From: Omphalotus guepiniiformis
Taxonomy: Eukaryota; Basidiomycota; Agaricomycetes; Agaricales; Omphalotaceae
Assembly (NCBI GenBank): GCA_028554645.1
Contig: JAQOOI010000002.1
Span: 62,001-126,000 of the forward strand
DNA: 64,000 nucleotides
Reading direction: 5' to 3'
The notes under the pieces: model-generated
Seen by the model: the letters and a program-made list of their open reading frames with translations, nothing else
Database searches by the model: none
What the model was told of the DNA's origin: nothing
Part shown: one piece after another, positions 53,241-64,000 of the stretch
Position numbering within the stretch: position 1 is the stretch's first letter
Layout: every line of letters begins with the position of its first letter
Position numbers and translations under genes: made by a program

Positions 53241-54965
53241 CTACAGAGAGTTGAGTTGATTTCGAAGTCGAGCGTTTTCATCCTCTAGCTCCTTCAACCT
53301 GGCACGGCCAACAGCCTCTTGCGCATCCCGCATTCTCCTCAAGCTCGGCAACGACTCCTTGATCTTGGTCCATTTCCTGTCTCCAGATTCCGATAAACCC
53401 ATCCACTCTATCTGACAGTACTTCGGAAGGATGTACATCAAGAATATTGCTATGTCTTCTTCTTCTGCATCCCCGTCGATGTTGGCCAATCCCAGAGTGA
53501 GACATTCTAGGCATTGGAATGGTTTGAGACGAAGGCATTCATCTAACTTCGGGGTATCCATCAGCTTTGAAATAGGTAAACGCAGCTGGACCAAAGACGG
53601 GCAGTGTATGGAGAATGGAATCATGGACCGCAAAGTAAGGTGTTTGTTCTCTGGAAGGTCTAAGGGTATGAAGGGATGGTAATTGAGTTCGAGGCATTTA
53701 ATACCTGGCCATGCCAGAGCAATCCGCTCGATGTCCTTTTGTTCGAAAGAACATGAATAGAGGTACATTAAACGAAACGAGGTCATTTTCGAGCACTTCA
53801 AGATGGGTTTGATATGTTTGAAGTGAACAATATCATGAGGCGAGCTAGGGATATCATCAAACATGTCGGAAACAAGTGTTCTGTGATGATGACAATGCAT
53901 AGTAAGCGAGGTGATGTTTTTGCAAGACTCTGCGATTGCATGGAGAGCGTCCTGGACTTGGGAAGGCGAATCAGCAATCATGGGATAGGAGTCTAATGTT
54001 ATATGCGTGAGCGATAGCAGCGAGCGGCAAGAGCCGCGGTGGATGAATAGATTGATTATCGATGAGCAAGTTGTGGTGACGGCGAGCGTTTCCAATGCAG
54101 GAAAGGCGTTATCACTGTCTCCAATAGCCAAATTACGTGTCGGTGGCCTGGTGGGCGAATGATCATGAGTACCGTGTCCCACGCGTAGAGATCTTAAGCG
54201 AGGTAATGTACTGGCCACTTTCAGAACATTGGCCATGTCTTCGAATGGAGGAAGAGTAACCGACTCCAACATTGGCAGAAACGACAATGCCTCCGCAATG
54301 TTTTCAGCTATTTCCTGCCCTGCGCTGACGTTGAAGTCGAGCGAGGTCAAATGGGGCATGCGGGCCTGTACGTCTTCGAAGTACTGGGCCAAGTCACTCG
54401 GCGCCGACAGGGCTCTATCTTTCAAGACGAGCCGCTTGATACCTTGATGCATGAACATCCATGCAGCGCTTCGCGTTCCATTGAGTCCATCGATTTCCAG
54501 GCTTTCAAGTCGGGGAAAAAGTTGTTCTGCAGGTCTGAAGCGTGCCACATGTGTTATAACAGAAGAAAAGTCTTTCGTAGACTTGTAAGAGATGGTGACT
54601 GCTCGGATGCGATGAGAGTAAACAGATTGAAAGCGACGCCAATTTGCGCGAGAAAGTCCGGAAACTAAAGACTGAAAGATAGGATCGAGTTAAGAGAGGA
54701 ACTGGGAAGAAGCAATTGACGGAAATCTCACATATGCGGGTTCCACTGATATCGATGAACGCCCAGAGCCTAACCTTGTCGCGCGAACTGGGCCAAACAG
54801 ACGAAATAGACGGGGTCCGCTTACAACCTCGTTCCACATCACGTCCAGACATATTTCCGACCATAATCTGCATACAATGGCATTGCTAAGATTCGCTGGA
54901 TCATTGCAATGCTCGAAAATAAGGCGCAGAAGTTCTGGAGTTTGAAGCACAGAGTCCATATCCAA
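53241..54965 (-). CDS. F-box/LRR-like protein A, about 554 aa
   Basis: Two exons (54965-54732 and 54671-53241) join in frame. The N-terminus has a short F-box-like motif (TPELLRLIFEHC, then NAIVCRLWSEICLDVMWNEV). The rest is an LRR-like array with LESLEIDGL, LTSLDFNVS, LRSLRVGHG and LECLTLGLAN elements. The C-terminus ends in a charged heptad stretch (ARLKELEDENARLRNQLNSL). It is probably an SCF adaptor. It is a tandem paralogue of 55186-56853: same intron position after an AY or DY pair, and shared IVCRLWSEICLD-type sequence. Confidence 0.75.
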
Positions 54966-55185
54966 GTCGATGCAGTTGGATGCTACTATTCATGTGGTTA
55001 CAGTCTGAGTTCTGGGCTGAAGCATTACGTAAGTAAGCAAGTCTATGTACTTAGAGAGGATGTAGAGTCGCGTCGCGTTTAAGTACTGTACTAGTATTAC
55101 ACTAGTAATTATTAGTCTATTATTAGTGTCTCGTCCTTGTTCCATTAAAAACCTTAACAATATCATATGTTGCACGAGTAGTCTA
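54966..55185. other. Short intergenic region between the two F-box paralogues
   Basis: AT-rich with several TTAGT/ACTAG repeats; no gene seen. Confidence 0.4.
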
Positions 55186-56853
55186 CTAGTAGCCCCGCAT
55201 CCTCCTCATGAATGGTAAGGCTGTCGCTATTTCGCGCCATTTCGCTCCTGCATCTTGGTCGGAGTATTCATCCGCCTCATATTGGAGATCACAGTCTTTC
55301 GGAAGCATGTGCATCAAGAACATTGCCACGGCATCTTCTGATCCATCGAACAGATTCTCGCCCACGAGAAGAGTTTCCAAGTCAGTGAAGGGTTTGTAAT
55401 AGGCGTACTCCGAGAAGCTTGGAGTGGTTGCGGGAGTCACTGCGATATGCAAGCCCAGATGCGTTAAGAATGGACAGAACGCTGAGAATGGAAGTAATGA
55501 TCGCAAAGTGAGACGCTCAATCACATTCGAATCGGTTAGGGGAGTGATGGGACTATGGTTGAGGAGAAGGCGCCCGAGATTTCGCCAAGATACTGCGATA
55601 GCTTCAACTTCAATTGGCGAGAAAGAGCATGGGTATATGTGGGCCAATTCAAAGATAACTATATGTGGACACCTCAGTATGGGACTGAAGTGCTCAAAAC
55701 GGATGATTCCATCTAGAGAGTCAGGGCCTGGGTCGTCGTGATCGCGATCCTCATCCTCATCCTCCTCTGCTGTCAACGACAAGGTAAACGCAAGGAGATC
55801 ATGGCACGATATCGAGACAGCAGTGAAGAGAGTTTGAATCTCTACAGGTGAACCGATTCGTTTGATGGATCGCAAACAAATATGCGTGAGGCGGAATATT
55901 GGATACATATCGTCGTAGAGGGATAAAACATTGGTCATCGCAGAACAACGACATGCCACGGTAAACACTTCTAGTGCAGGGAAAGTGCCCCAACCGCCAC
56001 GCATGATGGATTCCACCTCATGGAACCGCCAATCATCTATTTGATTCGTGGGTCTGTAGCCAATTGTCAGCGTCTTCAGTTGAGGGAGTGCAGAAGCGGC
56101 CCTCATAATACTAGAGCTATCAGGGAATGCTGGTAGAGTAACTGTCTGAAGCGTCGTGAGAGACGACAACAAAGTGACAAGCGGCTCCGCCAGCTCGTGA
56201 TGTGGAGCCACAAGCACAGCGAGCGTAGTCAAACGAGGCATGCGATCTTCTACAATTTCTAGATATCTTGAAAAATCCTCCTGCAGTATCCCATGTGTCG
56301 AACCGCCAAGGGTGAAATGAGTAACGCTGTTGTGCATAAACATCCACGAAGCACTTCTGGCTGCCTCTGAAGTAATATCGGTCCACTCTAAGCGTTTGAG
56401 TCGGGGAAGGAATGGTTCGGCAGTTCTGAAGCGCGCGACTGTATCTATCATAGAATTGAGGCCAACGAGGGAAGTGTGCGGGTTTTTCAAGATTATCCTT
56501 CGGATGCGAGGAGCGTATACAGAGCGGAAACGGCCCCAACGTTCATAGGAAGGACTCGAAGATTGGTATGACTAGGAAAAGCAATATAAGTACTAAGAAA
56601 TAGGGGCAGACTACGTAGAAGAACTCACATAATCCGGTCCCATCCCTTGACGAGTAAAGCCTTGGCTAACGCAAGTGCCGAATAGACTAAAGAGGCGGGG
56701 CCAGCTGTTAATCTCGTTCCATATAAGATCCAGACATATTTCCGACCAGATCTTGCAAACCGCCGCGTTATTAGCATTCGATTTTTGGTCGCAGTTCTCG
56801 AAGATAAGACGTAAAATCTCCCGGCTTTTAGTGACGTGAGTGAGTGTGTCCAT
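55186..56853 (-). CDS. F-box/LRR-like protein B, about 536 aa
   Basis: Exons are 56853-56629 and 56571-55186 (1611 nt, in frame). The start chosen is MDTLTHVTKSREILRLIFEN, which aligns with the start of protein A. An upstream in-frame Met at 57021 would add a segment with no counterpart in A. The F-box-like part reads NNAAVCKIWSEICLDLIWNE. LRR-like repeats follow (LKRLEWTDIT, LTTLAVLVAP, LKTLTIGYRP, LETLLVGENL). An acidic insertion (EEDEDEDRDHDDPG) sits near residue 335. The function is presumably as for A; the sequences have diverged substantially. Confidence 0.75.
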
Positions 56854-57226
56854 TGGAAATGTATCGCAGAAAAAGGAGCAACGCGAGTAATCAAAATTTC
56901 GAGTCTTAGATGCGTCCGTCGTTAGAGTGCATAACTCCTTCAAAAACGAGCGTCGACGTTGGGGGAGCATCATAAAAAACTCTAAATGACTTTCTAGATT
57001 GCTTATCTCAGCACAGGTCACATGAGATGCACGTGGGCGTGTCTCTGCTGCCTCCGGGAGCCTCCGGGCCGAGGGGCAACGGTTGTCTCGGAGACATTCT
57101 GTGGATGTTCAGCGCTCAGCGCCAGCATTCGTACTGTATCTGCCTCAAAGTATCTTTGGCACTCTGACTGTGAAGCGTATCATGTTACCACAGACTCTTT
57201 ATGTATGTACATATTTTCCCAAAATT
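56854..57226. other. Intergenic, nothing recognised
   Basis: Probable promoter of F-box protein B and the 3' flank of the GH16 gene. Confidence 0.4.
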
Positions 57227-58779
57227 CTACTGGTATATACGAATAGACCCTAGCTGGAAGTAAGCATTCGCGAATGCAGACGGATTGTTGTTCACATAGT
57301 CTGAAAGCCAGGTAAATGAGCACTGATATCATCCAGCTAACCATTGATTCTACTCACCGACACATGTAGAAGGACATCCTGAAGTGGAGTATACAGAGCC
57401 TGCCCAGTCTCCACCTAAAAGGAAGGCAATTTCAGTAAGACTCTTGTAATGGATCACTTGTTAACGTGACGACGTACAGAATGTCACTGAAGGGACAGGT
57501 TAACGTGAGTCAGCAGACATATCGTACTCAGTGATTCAAATACTTACAGTTTATGATTATTCGATGGGCTCCGAACAAGGAGGTTATCGAACACGATGTG
57601 TTAGGGAAGTAAGCGACAGGGGTTCCCTATTGAGAAAAAAGCAGAAGAAATCAATACGAAAGTCTCGTAAGTATCAGGGATTATACACTTACCCAGTTGT
57701 CTGTGTTGATACTACTTGAACCTCCGCTAATATCACTTGGAACCGAGCCGGACCGAGCGAAATACCACACCTTGATGAAGTCCGCGGTTCGCTCCATTGC
57801 ATACCTAGATCACGACAATCCTAAGTTGCAAAGCGACAACGATGCGAAGACTACGCACCAGCCTCCGCCATTCGAGTTGAAGGTAGGTCCGAAACTTCCA
57901 GAAGCAAATGCGACACCACATCCAGCATTACCGTTTGCATTCGTATCGCAATCGGTTTGCAAAGATGTGCCAGTTTCAGTCCGAGATGTAGTAGGCATCG
58001 TGCAGCCTGGGTACGATAGTCAATTACCTGGTGCTGAGGAGGTGGATAACAACGTGGATCTTACCAGGTTCAGTGTGTAAGGTCGCTTGATTGAATGCTT
58101 GATTGTTAACGCCTTCGACGATATCAATTTCACCCTTGAAAAATAGCATGCAGTCAGTGATCGAGTACACATGTGAGTATCAAACATATCCACATTTGCA
58201 GGCCAGTTGTCTCCAAGTGTCCAGATTGCGGGCCAGGTACTAGATAGGAGGTGTTTAGTAGAGGGAACACGAGCATTTACTCGATAACAAGCTTACCCGC
58301 AGCCTTCTGGCATATGGTTGAGATCAATGCTATAACAAACGTCAGAACTCTGCGCCAACCATCACAAAAAATAAAGGGATCGTACACCATCACTGTCCCA
58401 GTGGAATAATACGTGTTCGATTGTAATCGCACAGAATTCCTGCCTGCGCCGCTGGCTGATAGTGTCGTGGTATAATCAGCGCGAGCAATAAATGTATTGC
58501 CAGAGGCATAGGTCAAGTTGTTGCTCGCCGCAGTCGCCGCGTCGACATAGTTACTGTGTACGATTCAATAGGTGTCTTAATGAGCAAAGGGGCTTATTAA
58601 GAAGGACAAAGCAAAGAAACGACGCACACTCTGCCGTGGGTTGGATCCGACTCAGTGTCGAAGGAAAAGCGATTGATAAAATCTGCGCCGATGTACGAGT
58701 CTGATTGGGTATATGAGACAGCACGAACATGGGCACCCAGGGCGAGCAGGGTGAGTAGGGAAACAGAACGGAACGCCAT
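57227..58779 (-). CDS. Secreted GH16-family endo-beta-glucanase-like enzyme, 315 aa, 11 exons
   Basis: This is a glycoside hydrolase of family 16, likely acting on beta-1,3(4)-glucans of cell walls. Exons: 58779-58628, 58553-58386, 58329-58297, 58239-58194, 58134-58065, 58006-57859, 57804-57693, 57626-57548, 57486-57478, 57414-57358, 57300-57227 (948 nt, in frame). The signal peptide is MAFRSVSLLTLLALGAHVRA. The catalytic ExDxxE motif is GEIDIVEGVNN. Other family segments are FSFDTESDPTHGR, MVIDLNHMPEGCGTWPAIWT, NGNAGCGVAFASGSFGPTFN, ADFIKVWYFARSGSVPSDI and LTFCGDWAGSVYSTSGCPST. The ninth exon is only 9 nt. Many conserved Cys suggest disulfides. Confidence 0.9.
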
Positions 58780-59853
58780 CAGGATTTCAGTGTAGGTCTG
58801 GGAACACACTCTTCAGATGACCTCGAACTTCGAAGCCATTTATATAGAAAAACACTGGCTGAAAAATTCCTTTTATGCATGTGTACGCTGTGCAGACGGA
58901 GAACTTTAAGAGAATATATCAGATCAATCGCGTGGTCTTTCAAGGTTGTGGTATGGGACATGGATGCAACGTACTCTGCGTTTGGTCCAAAATCAATGAA
59001 GTCGATATTGAATTGAATAATATTTTCATTTCTACGCTGCCGCCTGCTGCCGCTCAACAGTCCAGAGCGCCACAATGGACTTTGGCCATAGCGTAACGGT
59101 GCCTTTTCGTCAAATATCGAGGCCAGGAATTCGACGAATTCGACTATTTGGTGACTGGAATTCGGATAAAATGCGGCAAGCAGTATAAAATCGTGCTGCG
59201 CAGAGATGATGCCTGAAGAGGTGTACCATAAGGATCGTCCAGCAGGTGCCATACAGCAAGGTCATACGTAGCAACGCAAATCAGATGAAAGAAAAGATAG
59301 TAAGATATGCGCGGCGACCGCGTTGATTTTTGGAAGATAGTGGGGGTCCCTGATCATCGACATCCTCGTATCCGAAGAGAATCCGGGTCATCCACTTGAT
59401 TTTCGGGCAGAGAAAGTTTGCAGGCATGATGTTGACTGAATGTAAATACGCAGCAGAGCACCTGAGGCTGCGTGGCATCTGGAAGAACATTAGCATTGTT
59501 TACTAAGCGTCTTTTTCTCACTCGAACTGCACGAGACTGCACGTCGTTCTTGGTCAAATCCTTTTCTATTTGTCCAGAGCTACGTGAAACAACCAAAAAA
59601 CTATATCTAACAATACATAGTAATAGTGATATGAGAGGTGAGAGATAAATGATAAATGAATGTAATATAGTAAGGATGTGTGAAGAATCCACAAATAATG
59701 GGTTGGCTAGTGATACATTGATCAAGTCGGGTATGTCGGGTGGAAATGGGAATCGCTACTTGGGTTTTGAGGTGTTTGATATAAGGGTCGAAGGAATTGA
59801 AACAGAGGAGACGCGAGGAAAGTAGGAACAAGGGACCTAGCCCCTAGGGACGC
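58780..59853. other. Intergenic, no gene supported
   Basis: Both strands were scanned for CaaX-ending pheromone frames and none was found. The longer frames (for example minus 58779-59252) have no recognisable content. Confidence 0.4.
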
Positions 59854-61646
59854 TTACACTACATCAGCCGGATCTCGGTGAGCGACCGACGGCGCATCGA
59901 CAAAATGCCGTGGGACATTGGACATGTCCAACGTGGGCTCCGGAATACTAACTGATACCGAAGACAAGTGTCGGATAGAAGAAATCTCTAAGTGGTGCTC
60001 CTCATCACGAGCAATCGCGCGAGTAGGCAGCGGTGGGGAAAGGGTAGCGGTGGGCGATGGTTCCAAGAACGATGCGGGTCGAGTAGATTTAAATTCAACT
60101 CCTTCGGATTTGTAATCCGCAAGTGTACCTCCAACGTCGGCCAGCGACATCGCACCAAACGATGTATCCCCGCTGAAGGACTTCTCCTTGAACTCGTTGC
60201 CGACGTCCGATGAAGACATGTTAGTAAACGATTCCAAGGAATCGCGCTTCGTGGAAATTTGCTTGTTCACGAAGACAGGGAGAGCACCACTGCGACCGTT
60301 GGAGCTTGTACCGAAACTCTTAGATTTCAATCTGTAGGAACCATTGTCAGAATTAAGTACCCCCATACTGCGTATAAAATACTGACCCAGTAGAGCTCCA
60401 TAGGCCGAAGCCAGTACCCATGGATCCAGAAGTCGTATATCCAACACGCTTCGCTACAGAGCCGAAAGCAGCGCGGTAGTTCTTCCTGGCTTCGTCAGCA
60501 AAGCCGAAGTACGCGAAGAATACGACGGCGCAGACAAAGGGGAACCACCTGCTCAGTTCGAGAGCGACAACGGTCTGATGGTTGATATGCCAAATGACGG
60601 AAGGAATCTGACGAACTCTTGAGAAGTTGAAGTGTGTGTCTTCCCAGGAGATCCACGGAGAAATGGGTGTCGTAGCGTTCAAGTAGATGGAGTAGGAGCT
60701 TAAGGGGATAGTGCAACAGATGTCGGTAGCGGCGAGACACATCAACCTGAAATATCGGTTGGAGTTCAGGTTGGAGTTCGAAGAAAGTAGTTCCTTAAAT
60801 TGGGCATGACGCTTCTTAAAAGCCCTAATGCTCAAAACTAGGCGGAATTAGCAAACATGTTAAACCTGTATTTGCCGGCATATACTCACTGCAGTAGCAC
60901 GCAGATACACAACCAATGGCCAAAGGCCAGGTGTTGACTAAAACGAAGGCAACCCAGGTGTTGTAGGTGAAGGGGAAACAACCAATGTCTTCATAGATAT
61001 CAAATCTATGGCCCTGATCAATATATTCTGAGGCAAGAAGGGTTAGGCACAGTCTGGAACAAAAAAAAATGTTGTTACGTACGGACTATCATCTCCAGGA
61101 CTGGAATTCCCAAGCCAATCGCCAAGTCCGTCATGACAGCACGGCGTTTCTGCGAAAAAATCAATACAATGCGCAAAACGGGGACATTGTACAGTGTATT
61201 ATTACTGACCTCGGCTTTGCTGACAGTGACCGCGTTCGCGGTGGCGATGTAATACAAGCGACGGTTGATGCAAAGGGAAGCAGCGGGAATAGCAACAGAG
61301 GAGCCGGTAATGAAGCGGGCAGCTATTTGCACTTTGAGTCAGGGTTGCAAAATACGAGGCAGGAACGTCGAGCTTACAGATATCGCACCAAACCGGAGCC
61401 CAGTTAATAGCGTTCCCAGTCCAGACGACAGAGTTGATAAATTGATTCAGGCAAGCCAGCCCAGTCCATATCATGAACAGACAAGTCCCAGTGTTCCATG
61501 CTAAAACCAAACACTCTAAGCACTATTTCCCAGGTCGAGAGGGTTTGAAAAAAAAATATACCTTCCATGTGCCATGGAAGAGGTATCATCGAGATGACGA
61601 AGCCAAGGAAAGTAAACATGGAGAAGACCCAGTTCGGATAGGACAT
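59854..61646 (-). CDS. STE3-type pheromone receptor 2 (GPCR), seven exons, about 484 aa
   Basis: Exons: 61646-61562, 61500-61378, 61322-61210, 61149-61083, 61027-60890, 60837-60387 and 60331-59854 (1455 nt, in frame). The protein starts MSYPNWVFSMFTFLGFVISM. Signatures include PLPWHMEGAWNTGT, WTGLACLNQFINSVVWTGNA, PVWCDIS, SLCINRRLYYIA, KRRAVMTDLAIG, QGHRFDIYEDIGCFP and FFAYFGFADEARKNYR. A Ser/Thr-rich cytoplasmic tail of about 160 residues ends RDPADVV. Three internal exons have the same lengths (113, 67 and 138 nt) as in receptor 1. Receptor 1 lacks the intron after HMEG. No pheromone gene was found within 1 kb on either side, so it may be a non-mating-type-specific STE3-like receptor. Confidence 0.92.
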
Positions 61647-62830
61647 TTTCGCGACTCAAGACCCTGGGAGGGAGGGGAACGACCAGAAGTGTACAAGAAG
61701 GTAGAATTCAGCGGGTGGATCGACGAAATGGTCGTGCAAGTCCAGCTTTAAGAGCAAAAACTCCAATTTTCCCTCCTTGTACGCAATTTGGGAGATCCCC
61801 TTGTCCTCGGCTGAGGTCAAGACGACAGAAACGACCCGTTCGTTCGCCATTTTTGGAGGTTAACTTGATGATCCCAAAAGAAGGCATCACCTAATTTGGA
61901 CGTAAGCTTGTTCCCGTCCTAAAATGGCAAGGTCACCAGGGTGGAATCATATTTCTCGGAATATTCATTAGAATCTTTTCAGAGATAAGCATGGCGTTGG
62001 GCGAAGGGTAGTTGAACTTACCGTGCGGGTGTGTTCACGTTTTGAATGTTTAAAGCGAGCAAGAGCTGGCTAAGGCGGCTCGCGATATTGATAAGATAAG
62101 ATTTGCATGAAGGCCCCCACCAAGTAGATCCGCAAAGTACAAGAACAATGTTCAAGCTAAGGGTAATCGTGGGTCATGAGATAGACTCCGTAGATGAGTT
62201 CATGGCCCTTGTTCTAAGGAAGGCAATGTTTTAACTAGCAGGCACAGTCGTCAACCAAGCTAGTACTCACCTAGGAATTTAGCTTGTTATCCCAGGTAGA
62301 GCAGGCAACTGTATTCTATCATCCCATGGCTAAGCCTTACAAGGCCGTCGCACAGGAGATTCAGAATACAACAAATCCAGGGAGACCTGATGCTATGTCC
62401 GACCACCGCACCATGAATGCTAAGCGTTTCATCTCCTCTGCACGCTGCGCTCCTGGGTTCTGCTACAATGAGGAATGAAGCGACTATGCAAGAGACATGT
62501 AGGAAAGAAAGGAGACGAAGATGAGGGAAGGCGGTAACGTTGCTATTATATGTATGTAGCCACCTGGGCTGTTGAAAGGCGGCGTTAGCCGAGCTTATTG
62601 TCTTACTTAAGTCACGTGAATAGCGCGTCTTTCTCTATTGTTCGTTCTCTATTGTTCGGACGCGGGCCAATAGCGACGCGTCTATTAGCACATATCATAA
62701 GCTACGAACGATACATGTAACATGAATCCATATAGTGATACAGGATGTGAATGAGAGGCCGTAAGAGATAGATGTGAAGGTCGAAAGTAGAAGATACAGG
62801 ACTAGAAAGATATGCATACAGAGAGGAGAA
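61647..62830. other. Intergenic region between receptors 2 and 3
   Basis: Both strands were read for short frames ending in a CaaX box and none qualified. No other gene was seen. It contains the promoter of receptor 2. Confidence 0.4.
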
Positions 62831-64000
62831 TCAAACCGATTCATGGACACTCGTCATATATATAACCTCTCCTGGAGGGATACTGGGTCCTTTATTGTCG
62901 CGACGCAAGTGTTTCCGCGGACTAGATGACTTGGAAACAGGTGATACTGTCCTGCTTGACAGGTTCAGCGGAGAAATAGGCCGTAGATACCGTGACTCTG
63001 GGACAGGAGAAATACTAGGCCCACGAAAAGGTGGTAGATGACTGTCGGATAATGTGCCTCTAGAGCTTGCATCAGAGTACGCGGGTGAGTGAGGTCGGGT
63101 GTGTACTGCTGAACGTGGAGAGAGAGTAGTCGGAGGCTGAGGCCAAGGTATCTCAATTATAGATGAGATTACCGACTCCCCGTCATCTGAGGGTTTCGCC
63201 TTGTCGACTGCATAACACGATGCGGACGAGACAGTTTCCGAATCCCACTTGCTCTGCGGTGGATTTATAGAGATAGATGGGGCATAGACCGGAGGAGGGG
63301 GAGGGATGGGAGAATGAAGTCCGAGTGATTGAGCTGTCGGAGAATGTAGATAGTCAAGTGTCGATGCTGCGAATAGATCATCCTCAGGAGAGCTGACTCG
63401 TGAGGATCCCGATTGGCTTTGACTGCGTAGAAGTGAAGAACTGGAAAGTCCGGTACGAGATGAAGACTTGGGGGATTGACGTTTGGCTTTCGTATCCAAC
63501 ATATCGTCCCAGCCGGATACGAGATTTCCCTCCGACCGAGCCAGTCTAGGAATGGCCAGTGGTAAGCGTGACGAAGAGGCAGAGGAATTAGACGGGCGAC
63601 TAGAAATCGTCGTCAATATCGGACAGTTCTATTTGAATGACTAGTGAAGGACTCACTGCAGCGGAAGCGCAATGATAAAAGGCCTAATACGCGGTTGACG
63701 AGCCTTCCATCTCAAAAGCAATTCTCTACAGCCCTTGGCCGCATCTCGGACCTCTTCCCCAATAATAACAACCAGAGCAATATAAAAAAGGGATATAACC
63801 GGGATACCCCACCACATAAGCTCAATCGCCCTCACTTCATCATCCGCTTTCACAATGGCAACATCATGAAAATGCTCATGAACTTGGTCCCATGATCCCC
63901 AAGGACCAAGAGAACGAGAAAACATGCTGAACAGCGTGAAAATCGTCATGACGGCGGTTAGAATGAGAATTGTGGCGAGTTGTCTGGTGAATTGCGACAC
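62831..64000 (-). CDS. STE3-type pheromone receptor 3, 3' part (runs off the window edge)
   Basis: The visible exons are 64000-63657 (continuing beyond the window) and 63599-62831, joined by a 57-nt GT..AG intron. The first part holds two hydrophobic helices (LATILILTAVMTIFTLFSMF and WWGIPVISLFYIALVVIIGE). Between them SLGPWGSWDQVHEHFHDVAI lines up with PISPWISWEDTHFNFSRVRQ of receptor 2. EEVRDAAKGCRELL then matches the receptors' EEARKHYR position. The tail of about 270 residues is Ser/Pro-rich. It is more diverged from receptors 1 and 2 than these are from each other. The start and first helices lie outside the window. Confidence 0.78.

Noticed and set aside
62284..62478. 64-codon plus-strand ORF considered as a pheromone gene
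   Set aside because: It ends CYNEE, not a CaaX box, and lacks any family motif.
62800..62830. Minus-strand CISF before a stop just past receptor 3
   Set aside because: An in-frame TGA lies a few codons upstream, so no precursor can be encoded.

Overview
This is nuclear DNA of a filamentous basidiomycete, most likely a mushroom-forming agaricomycete. Nearly all genes are split by introns of about 45-65 nt with GT..AG ends. The gene content is typical of that group: STE3-type pheromone receptors, CaaX pheromone precursors, a NACHT-WD40 protein, F-box proteins, a Plavaka-type transposon and a Ty3/Gypsy retrotransposon. No bacterial-style operons, tRNAs, rRNAs or CRISPR arrays were seen. Functional calls rest on motif recognition by eye.

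The window looks like a B-type (pheromone/receptor) mating-type region expanded by duplications and transposons. At the left edge two very short genes (77-250 and 1501-1665, minus strand) encode lipopeptide pheromone precursors ending in CVVA, and a six-exon STE3 receptor lies upstream of them (2445-4041). At the right edge are a second complete receptor (59854-61646) and the 3' part of a third (62831 to beyond 64000), all on the minus strand. I found no pheromone gene beside the right-hand receptors.

Region 5.8-17.2 kb holds three tandem paralogues of an unrecognised secreted/multi-pass membrane protein (6953-9107, 10153-12392, 14619-16742). Copies 1 and 3 sit in a duplicated segment of about 3.8 kb. 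Two copies have an AT where the third has a GT intron donor. A decayed PEBP-like gene follows copy 2, and the intact relative lies about 39 kb away (52001-52803) next to a relic of the same 3' tail. A 560-aa F-box protein (17294-18976) and a poorly defined stretch follow.

A C2-NACHT-WD40 NLR-like gene (23172-28409, about 1592 aa by my splicing) carries 14 nearly identical WD40 repeats. About 195 bp behind it starts a Plavaka-like DNA transposon with 21-bp terminal inverted repeats (28605-51481). It has a divergent gene pair: a transposase with one in-frame stop, and a companion gene split by a nested 16.5-kb Gypsy element (30339-46857). That element has two 1844-bp LTRs differing at one base that I noticed, gag, protease and pol on the minus strand, and two intact multi-exon genes antisense to pol.

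The right part holds the PEBP gene, two tandem F-box/LRR-like paralogues (53241-54965 and 55186-56853), an 11-exon GH16 glucanase with a 9-nt microexon (57227-58779), and the second receptor cluster. Pheromones, receptors, an NLR and F-box genes would fit mate and self recognition, but their linkage here does not prove joint function.
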